A stretch of 64,000 nt of DNA. Source: an uncultured Carboxylicivirga sp. (GTDB taxonomy: Bacteria > Bacteroidota > Bacteroidia > Bacteroidales > Marinilabiliaceae). Below are positions 58,351-64,000 of this stretch, piece after piece. The position numbers and the translations under genes are program-made. The notes under the pieces are model-generated. The model saw only the letters and a program-made list of their open reading frames with translations. It had not been told where the DNA came from and did no database searches. The stretch covers positions 4,560,501 through 4,624,500 of the forward strand of contig NZ_OY764327.1 in assembly GCF_963668385.1 (NCBI RefSeq), written 5' to 3'. Within the stretch, counting starts at the first letter, position 1. The number at the start of each line of letters is the position of its first letter.

Positions 58351-59430
58351 TCATTCTCTTATTAAGTAATTCGATACTTCTTTGGCGGTACTTTTTAGGC
58401 GCTCTTTTACGTTATCCATTAAATGTAAATTAAATACACCCTCCGTAGTAGTTGAAAACACCTTATCAAAAACTGCAGGTTTTGCTTTTACCATACCTCC
58501 AATTCCAATTACTGTTTTCCCTTGCTTTTTCGCTTCTTTTGCCAATTGTCCCGGACCTTTTCCCATCATAGTTTGATTGTCGATACAGCCTTCGCCTGTA
58601 ATTACAATATTACTATTTTGTATTGCATCGAAATATTTTAATAGACTATCAAAATACTCATAACCACTTATTAAATTAGTCTTACTGAATGTTACAAATG
58701 GTAATGCAATGCCTCCGGCAGCTCCTAATCCTTTTATAGTATTCAATTTAATATTAGAATAAGTTTGTAATAGCTCAACCCATTCAAACATATACCTTTC
58801 AAGTATCACAACTTCAGAAGGAGATGCACCTTTTTGCGGACCAAAAATTGCTGCTGCTCCATTATTACCTAATATTACATTATCAACATCTGTAATTATA
58901 TTGACCTTTATGTCTTTGAGCAAATTATTTAGTGATGAAAACAGGTTTATATTGAAATTTGCTAATGGATTACAACTAGGGATTTCTGCTTCAACTAAAC
59001 CATATAGTAAACCTGAGCCTCCATCAACTGTCGCACTTCCACCAAGAAACAGATCGATTTCTTTAACTCCTTTATCAATAGCATCTCTCACAATTAGTCC
59101 AACACCATAAGTACTAAGTTGAAGAGGTTTTCGGTTCTTAGGATCAACAAGGCTAAGCCCTCCAGAAGAAGCTATATCAATATAGGCTTTATTCTTATCT
59201 ATATAATAAATTGAATTAATTAGACGATGATCAGGAGTATAAGTTTGAACATGTTGAAGCTTCTTTTTCAGGAAAGCAATTATATCTAAAGATCCTTCTC
59301 CTCCATCAGCCATTGGTAATGTGATACAATTAAAACCTGCATACTTTAGTTCATCTTCTATAATTTTATTCACTTCAAAAGTTGACAGAGTTCCTTTAAA
59401 GGAATCACAGCATATCAAAATTTTACTCAT
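58351..59430 (-). CDS. Glycerate kinase
   Basis: 359 residues, glycerate kinase type 1 (GarK/GlxK). CCDSFKGTLST at the N-terminus, MADGGEGSLD, DIASSGGLSLVDPKNR, TYGVGLIVRDAIDKG, LFLGGSATVDGGSGLLYGL, AAIFGPQKGASPSEV and GEGCIDNQTMMGKGPGQLAKEA. It phosphorylates D-glycerate to 2- or 3-phosphoglycerate in the cytoplasm. It starts 4 nt inside the end of the glutaminyl-cyclase gene (ATGA overlap), so it is translationally coupled and last in the operon. Confidence 0.94.
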   Translation of the reverse strand: MSKILICCDSFKGTLSTFEVNKIIEDELKYAGFNCITLPMADGGEGSLDIIAFLKKKLQHVQTYTPDHRLINSIYYIDKNKAYIDIASSGGLSLVDPKNRKPLQLSTYGVGLIVRDAIDKGVKEIDLFLGGSATVDGGSGLLYGLVEAEIPSCNPLANFNINLFSSLNNLLKDIKVNIITDVDNVILGNNGAAAIFGPQKGASPSEVVILERYMFEWVELLQTYSNIKLNTIKGLGAAGGIALPFVTFSKTNLISGYEYFDSLLKYFDAIQNSNIVITGEGCIDNQTMMGKGPGQLAKEAKKQGKTVIGIGGMVKAKPAVFDKVFSTTTEGVFNLHLMDNVKERLKSTAKEVSNYLIRE

Positions 59431-60464
59431 TTATTGCGCAATTGAAGCTCTTTGGGAAGAGAAATTATAAAATAATAAGACCAATTTTTTCCTGTCAGAT
59501 ATATCTCTTGCTGTAGTTTATTATATGCAATACCATTTAAGGTACCTTCACTTTGCAAATTGTATTTCTGTATGATATTTGCAAAATCAATTTTGTAAAC
59601 AACAACTCCTGTTACAGGATCAATAATCACAATATAATCCTTTCCCCAAACATTAGCCATTACATATCCATTGATCCATTCTAACTCATTAAGCTGATCG
59701 ATTGTTCCTTCATGGTTAAATACCACAAGCTCTCTAATTACATTCAATGTTGCAGGATTGATGAGATACAGATGTTCAGATCCATCAGAAGCAATTAAAT
59801 TTTCTCCATCAGAACAAAGCCCCCAGCCCTCACGATGATAATCTGCTTGAGTAAGTAAATTGAGGTCAGAATCAAATTTTATAATACTACCTTCCTTCCA
59901 GGTAAGTAGATTTATTGTATGATTTACAAAAGTAAGCCCTTCGGCAAACAGGTTATTCTTTAACTTCTGCCGCTTAATAATATCACCTGTTTGATGGTTA
60001 ATTATATTGATAGTTGATTCACCATACTTACCAGCTGATTCGTATAGAACATCATTGTAAAACTCTAGTCCTTGCGTGAATAATGATGTATTATGCTTCA
60101 CCTTTTTATAATCATCGATTACAATCGTTTTAGGTGCAGAGTCTGCTACTATCAGGAATTCTTTACTAATCCTTTTTACTTTACCATTCGATAAGTTAAA
60201 ACTCCAGTCAAACTGATGTATTCCACCATTTAAATCGCTTAATGGAAATTGAAAAGTATATTTCCCTACAATAAAAACATCATCATTTAAAACAACCGAA
60301 TCAATCTTGTTTTTCTTTGAAAAGGTTTTAAAAATAAGTGTGTCGTTGTTTGTAAAAACTATTCGATCGGAATTGTTTTTAATACTTCTAGTCTTAAGTA
60401 ATACACTACAACCGGCCAAAGTTACCACAACAATGACCGGAATTAATTTTCTAAACCTTTTCAT
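59427..60464 (-). CDS. Glutaminyl-peptide cyclotransferase (beta-propeller type)
   Basis: 345 residues from ATG 60464 (MKRFRKLIPVIVVVTLAGC), with lipobox LAGC, Cys19. The family signature FTQGLEFYNDVLYESAGKYGESTI is at about 130-153, followed by FAEGLTFVNHTINLLTWKEGSIIKFD, DGSEHLYLINPATL, LNELEWINGYVMANVWGKDYIVIIDPVTG and LNGIAYNKLQQEIYLTGKNWSYYF, the five-bladed propeller of plant/bacterial glutamine cyclotransferases. It forms N-terminal pyroglutamate on exported proteins, as is common for type IX cargo in Bacteroidota. An extra ~100-residue N-terminal domain precedes the propeller. Middle gene of the operon with MalY and glycerate kinase. Confidence 0.9.
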   Translation of the reverse strand: MKRFRKLIPVIVVVTLAGCSVLLKTRSIKNNSDRIVFTNNDTLIFKTFSKKNKIDSVVLNDDVFIVGKYTFQFPLSDLNGGIHQFDWSFNLSNGKVKRISKEFLIVADSAPKTIVIDDYKKVKHNTSLFTQGLEFYNDVLYESAGKYGESTINIINHQTGDIIKRQKLKNNLFAEGLTFVNHTINLLTWKEGSIIKFDSDLNLLTQADYHREGWGLCSDGENLIASDGSEHLYLINPATLNVIRELVVFNHEGTIDQLNELEWINGYVMANVWGKDYIVIIDPVTGVVVYKIDFANIIQKYNLQSEGTLNGIAYNKLQQEIYLTGKNWSYYFIISLPKELQLRNK

Positions 60465-60469
60465 GTAAA

Positions 60470-61639
60470 TCAATAAGGTTTTGTATCGACAATTTGATTT
60501 AATGCACGTTCTAAAATCGAACGTGGACTTGCCACATTTAATCTCATATAACCTTTTCCTTCTACACCAAAACTCGTTCCATCATTTAGGCCCACCTTGG
60601 CTTTGCTTATAAGGTGATTCTTTAAATCATTATGATTAAGATTCCATTCCGAGAAATTCAACCAAAGCAAATATGTTGCATCAGGTATTTGCATTTTTAC
60701 TTCTGGTAAATTCGTCTTCAGAAAGTCATCAACCATTTTGATATTTCCTTCAATGTATGAAGTTAATTCTTTTAACCAAGGTCTTCCTAAATTATAAGCT
60801 GATGTCAGCGCCAAACTACTAAACACATGCCCTAAATGTACCTGAAGTCTGTTTTGCGTTTTTTGGTAGATGGATAATAATTTGGGGTTGGATGAAATCA
60901 CATAGGATGTATTAAAACCTGCTATGTTAAAAGTTTTGGATGGAGCCATGAATGTGAGAGAGTTAGCAGCTGCTTCTTCGTTTAATGAGGCAAAAGGTTT
61001 ATGTTGTTTCCCCCACCATACAAGGTCAGAGTGAATTTCATCAGCCAAAACAATTACATTATGTTTTATACAAATTTCATTTATTTTTTGCAGCTCTTCT
61101 TTTGACCAAGCTCTTCCTACAGGGTTATGCGGATTACAAAGTATAAAAAGTTTTGTACTTGCTTTTGCAGCTTCTTTTTCGAACGCCTCGTAATCAAATA
61201 CATATTTTCCATTATCTTGAATCAACGAATTCTTAATTAATTTACGTCCATTATCGGAAACTACCGAATGAAATGGTGGATACACAGGTGTATTGATGAT
61301 AATACCATCTCCTGGTTCAGTTAAGCCCAAAATAGAAAAGGCCAATGCTGGTACAACTCCTGGTGAATATTCAATCCAATTAGTTTGTATATTCCAATCA
61401 TGCTTATAATCACACCAATTCTTTATGGCTTCATTAAAATCATCTTTCCTAATAGTATACCCAAATATTTCATGAGCTGCACGTTTTCGAATCTCCTCAT
61501 GAATTTCAGGAGCAGCCGCAAAATCCATATCAGCAACCCACAATGGAATCACATCATTTGTTCCAAAATTCTTTTCTCGTAGATCAAACTTATAAGTGTT
61601 TGTTTCTGATCTGTCAATAATCTTATCAAAATCGTACAT
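60470..61639 (-). CDS. MalY/PatB family PLP-dependent aminotransferase (cystathionine beta-lyase-like)
   Basis: 389 residues from ATG 61639; a GTG one codon upstream is not needed. PLWVADMDFAAAPEI, NTPVYPPFHSVV, ILCNPHNPVGRAWSKEEL, LADEIHSDLVWWG and the PLP Lys in APSKTFNIAGF are the fold-type I MalY pattern. LLWLNFSEW and FGVEGKGYMRLNVASPRSILE complete it. These enzymes cleave cystathionine or other C-S conjugates to pyruvate, ammonia and a thiol. First gene of the operon MalY-QC-glycerate kinase, whose common logic is unclear. Confidence 0.93.
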   Translation of the reverse strand: MYDFDKIIDRSETNTYKFDLREKNFGTNDVIPLWVADMDFAAAPEIHEEIRKRAAHEIFGYTIRKDDFNEAIKNWCDYKHDWNIQTNWIEYSPGVVPALAFSILGLTEPGDGIIINTPVYPPFHSVVSDNGRKLIKNSLIQDNGKYVFDYEAFEKEAAKASTKLFILCNPHNPVGRAWSKEELQKINEICIKHNVIVLADEIHSDLVWWGKQHKPFASLNEEAAANSLTFMAPSKTFNIAGFNTSYVISSNPKLLSIYQKTQNRLQVHLGHVFSSLALTSAYNLGRPWLKELTSYIEGNIKMVDDFLKTNLPEVKMQIPDATYLLWLNFSEWNLNHNDLKNHLISKAKVGLNDGTSFGVEGKGYMRLNVASPRSILERALNQIVDTKPY

Positions 61640-61663
61640 CACAGTCTTTTATTATGGTTTAGA

Positions 61664-61690
61664 TATAAAAAAAGGGCTGCAAGCCCTTTT
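61664..61690 (-). terminator. Rho-independent terminator of the small lipoprotein gene
   Basis: AAAAGGGCT (61670-61678) pairs perfectly with AGCCCTTTT (61682-61690), triloop, followed by T on the minus strand. It separates the lipoprotein gene from the MalY operon. Confidence 0.92.
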
Positions 61691-61709
61691 CTATATGCTT
61701 ATATTCTTT

Positions 61710-62174
61710 TTACTGAATTGTAACATCAACATTTGTTATTAACTCATTCCCTTCTTTATCAGTTACAACAAATTTAAGTTGATAGGCACCACCTAAGCAA
61801 TTCATTTCAATGGCTTCATCAAATAAATTTGCGTTTACTGTCTCAGTTTCCCCACTTAAATCTATTTCGTATGATTCATTATTTTCAGCAGGTGCCCATG
61901 GGCTTCCAAAACCTTTTAATGAAGCCGATTCAATACTTTGATCAAGATACTCAATTGTTACAACACATTTCGATAACTCTTTATTATCCTTAAATGTAGC
62001 ATTGAGCCCCATCTCTACCCCTTTTGAATAGTTTGTTGTACCATCCAATAAAGGTTTAGTAAATTCAATTGTTGGAGCTTCTGTATCTTTTTCAGGGCTA
62101 TCGCTTTTACTACAAGCCATCAATAAGATTGTACTTGCAAAGCCCAATGTAAAAATGCGGAATATTCTTTTCAT
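61710..62174 (-). CDS. Small lipoprotein, Ig-like/DUF4625-related
   Basis: 154 residues from ATG 62174 (MKRIFRIFTLGFASTILLMAC, lipobox LLMAC). The mature part starts SKSDSPEKDTEAPTIEFTKP and continues GVEMGLNATFKDNKELSKCVVTIEYLD and YQLKFVVTDKEGNELITNVDV, the same strand order as the two DUF4625-type lipoproteins at 38.5-39.9 kb but without their His clusters. Minus-strand TATATTTG at 62192-62199 is a likely -7 element. Own terminator. Function unknown. Confidence 0.78.
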   Translation of the reverse strand: MKRIFRIFTLGFASTILLMACSKSDSPEKDTEAPTIEFTKPLLDGTTNYSKGVEMGLNATFKDNKELSKCVVTIEYLDQSIESASLKGFGSPWAPAENNESYEIDLSGETETVNANLFDEAIEMNCLGGAYQLKFVVTDKEGNELITNVDVTIQ

Positions 62175-62218
62175 CAGATTAGTATTTTCCACAAATATAG
62201 TTTTTAAAACTACTTTTA

Positions 62219-63307
62219 CTAACCTAAATTTTTACAATATTTTCCGTAAACGTTTGCGATACCGTCTTTTAATGAAATAGTTGCTTTCCAACCCAATTTT
62301 TCAAGTTTAGAAACATCCATTAGCTTACGCATTGTTCCATCAGGTTTTTCTGCATCCCATAATAACTTACCTTTATAACCAACAATATCCATTATGGTTA
62401 AAGCTAAATCTTTAATGGTTAAATCCTCTCCACATCCAATATTAATATGCGTATTTCGAACCTCAGTTTTATCTTTTGCTACATCTTTGAAAGAAATACT
62501 ATTCATTACATAGATACAAGCAGCCGCCATATCATCAGAATGTAAAAATTCGCGCATTGGTTTACCACTTCCCCATAAAGTAATTACCACATCATCTTCT
62601 TTTTGATAAATACCATATTTTTCCAGAATGCCAATTTTCTCTTCTTTTGATGATGAACCTGAAACATCTTCTATCGGTCGGGTATTTAGATCATTATCAA
62701 TGCTATTCCAATCATTAGCTTTTAACAGTTTTCCCAAATGCATTTTACGAATTAATGCTGGTAAAACATGGCTGGTTTCAAGGTTATAGTTATCGTTTGG
62801 ACCATATAAATTAGTTGGCATCACCGATATATAATCAGTTCCGTATTGAAGATTATACGATTCGCACATTTTAATCCCTGCAATTTTAGCAATTGCGTAT
62901 GGTTCATTGGTATATTCCAATTCCTCCGAAAGAAGACAATCTTCCTTTAATGGCTGTGGAGCATTTTTAGGATAGATACAAGAACTTCCTAAAAACAGTA
63001 ATTTCTGTACTCCAACCTGATATGCCGAATGTATAATATTATTTTGAATCTGTAAATTTTCGTAAATAAAGGCACCTCTGTAAATATTATTAGCCATAAT
63101 TCCACCTACTTTGGCAGCAGCTAAAAATACATATTCGGGTTTTTCTTCTTCGAAAAAAGCGGTAACAGCTTGTTGATCCAATAAGTTTAATTCCTTACGA
63201 GTACGGGTAACAAAATTGGTATATCCTTGTTCCTTTAATCCTCTTAAAATAGCAGAGCCGACCAATCCACGATGGCCGGCAATGTATATTTTTGCATTTT
63301 TTTGCAT
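62219..63307 (-). CDS. fcl: GDP-L-fucose synthase
   Basis: 362 residues. NAD(P) motif [10 protein letters not shown] (10-19), then [14 protein letters not shown], the catalytic Ser in GSSCIYP, and Y-x-x-x-K in [21 protein letters not shown] and [18 protein letters not shown] are diagnostic of the epimerase/reductase WcaG. It converts GDP-4-keto-6-deoxy-mannose to GDP-L-fucose. A ~45-residue segment (about 200-240, [27 protein letters not shown]) is an insertion relative to short homologues and is frequent in Bacteroidota. The start overlaps the gmd stop by one base (TAATG). Confidence 0.95.
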   Translation of the reverse strand: MQKNAKIYIAGHRGLVGSAILRGLKEQGYTNFVTRTRKELNLLDQQAVTAFFEEEKPEYVFLAAAKVGGIMANNIYRGAFIYENLQIQNNIIHSAYQVGVQKLLFLGSSCIYPKNAPQPLKEDCLLSEELEYTNEPYAIAKIAGIKMCESYNLQYGTDYISVMPTNLYGPNDNYNLETSHVLPALIRKMHLGKLLKANDWNSIDNDLNTRPIEDVSGSSSKEEKIGILEKYGIYQKEDDVVITLWGSGKPMREFLHSDDMAAACIYVMNSISFKDVAKDKTEVRNTHINIGCGEDLTIKDLALTIMDIVGYKGKLLWDAEKPDGTMRKLMDVSKLEKLGWKATISLKDGIANVYGKYCKNLG

Positions 63308-64000
63308 TATTCGAAATAATTGAGAGTTTCGTATCCTCCTTCACGAAGGTATTTATCTTTCTGCATCAATTTAACATCAGACTCCATCATATCTTTCACC
63401 AAACCGGCAAGGTCATATTCTGGTTTCCAACCTAATTTTTCGTTCGATTTTGTTGGGTCTCCAATTAATAAATCAACCTCTGTTGGACGATAATAACGAG
63501 GATCTACTTTTACGACTTCGGTACCTACTTCAACTTGAAATTCAGGGTTATTACATGCTGTGACATATCCCACCTCATTTTCACCTTCTCCTTTAAATTC
63601 CAATTCAATACCCACTTCGGCAAATGCCATTTTAACAAAATCGCGCACTGTTGTTGTTACTCCGGTAGCAATAACATAATCTTCAGGTTTTTCTTGCTGA
63701 AGAATTAACCACATGGCTTTAATATAGTCTTTTGCATGCCCCCAGTCACGTTTCGAATCCATATTACCTAAATACAGGCAGTCTTGCATTCCTAAACCAA
63801 TTTTAGCAACTGCACGTGTAATTTTACGAGTTACAAATGTTTCACCACGTAAAGGACTCTCATGATTAAATAAGATACCATTACAAGCAAACATATTATA
63901 TGCTTCTCGATAGTTCACAGTAATCCAATACGCATACATTTTAGCAACTGCATATGGACTACGAGGGTAAAAAGGTGTTCTTTCTGATTGTGGTACTTCC
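63307..64000 (-). CDS. gmd: GDP-mannose 4,6-dehydratase, 5' end cut by window edge
   Basis: The last 230 codons of gmd, open to the right edge. The first visible residues are [20 protein letters not shown] (63940-63999) with the catalytic Y-x-x-x-K. Then come [74 protein letters not shown], the C-terminal [27 protein letters not shown] and a short family-typical tail. It makes GDP-4-keto-6-deoxy-D-mannose, the substrate of the next gene fcl. Together they supply GDP-L-fucose for surface glycans. Confidence 0.96.
   Translation of the reverse strand, partial: EVPQSERTPFYPRSPYAVAKMYAYWITVNYREAYNMFACNGILFNHESPLRGETFVTRKITRAVAKIGLGMQDCLYLGNMDSKRDWGHAKDYIKAMWLILQQEKPEDYVIATGVTTTVRDFVKMAFAEVGIELEFKGEGENEVGYVTACNNPEFQVEVGTEVVKVDPRYYRPTEVDLLIGDPTKSNEKLGWKPEYDLAGLVKDMMESDVKLMQKDKYLREGGYETLNYFE

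Overview
The window is chromosomal DNA of an AT-rich member of the Bacteroidota, probably a marine Bacteroidales/Marinilabiliales-type organism. The grounds are Bacteroidota-style promoters (TTTG or TTG, about 19-23 bp, then TAnnTTTG), almost no Shine-Dalgarno sequences, a fused E1alpha/beta 2-oxoacid dehydrogenase, carboxypeptidase-regulatory-domain TonB receptors, a Por (type IX) secretion tail, and the families DUF5723, DUF5362 and DUF4625. Most of the window is ordinary core genome. The interest lies in the gaps and in one candidate metal-uptake locus.

Layout. 1-1372: end of a lipoprotein gene, a frameshifted histidine-kinase relic and a doxX gene broken by one TGA. 1.7-7.3 kb: HIT protein, DUF721 plus recF, a membrane TPR protein, ribH, an unknown 383-residue protein behind an array of TTAAG repeats, and tRNA-Lys. 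7.6-11.5 kb: pyrK-pyrD, an XRE-family regulator and mntP, with many TTACAnnTGTAA-like palindromes in the gaps. 11.6-15.5 kb: branched-chain 2-oxoacid dehydrogenase E2 and E1 with a flavodoxin, behind a near-consensus promoter. 15.9-29.1 kb: M13 and M16C metalloproteases, a retropepsin-like PDZ protein, an esterase, a TonB-dependent receptor, a MoeB/ThiF-rhodanese fusion and a BamA/D15-type barrel. 29.2-34.8 kb: flavin reductase, SDR, a type IX-secreted leucine-rich-repeat protein, GATase, aldo/keto reductase and a small barrel. 34.8-35.4 kb: a 180-bp structured inverted-repeat element and a 21-bp tandem repeat.

35.5-39.9 kb is the most coherent accessory module. A perfect 11-1-11 palindrome lies over a promoter, followed by a His/Cys-rich small membrane protein, a TonB-dependent receptor and two His-rich DUF4625-type lipoproteins. 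The arrangement fits a Fur/Zur-family-regulated outer-membrane metal (zinc or copper) acquisition system; this is inference. 40-43.2 kb: msrA, rarA and kdsA. 43.8-47.1 kb: a START-like protein, two SDRs and a convergent HTH regulator. 47.2-50.7 kb: M48 lipoprotein and an FAD/rhodanese/TusA/DsrE sulfur-transfer fusion. 51.5-58.1 kb: EamA transporter, then a three-gene envelope operon (PorE-like OmpA protein, lipoprotein, DUF5723). 58.3-61.6 kb: MalY-type aminotransferase, glutaminyl cyclase and glycerate kinase in one tight operon. 61.7-64 kb: a lipoprotein and the GDP-fucose genes fcl and gmd, with gmd cut by the right edge.

Coordinates, motifs and stem pairings were read by eye. Family names come from motif recognition, not a database search.
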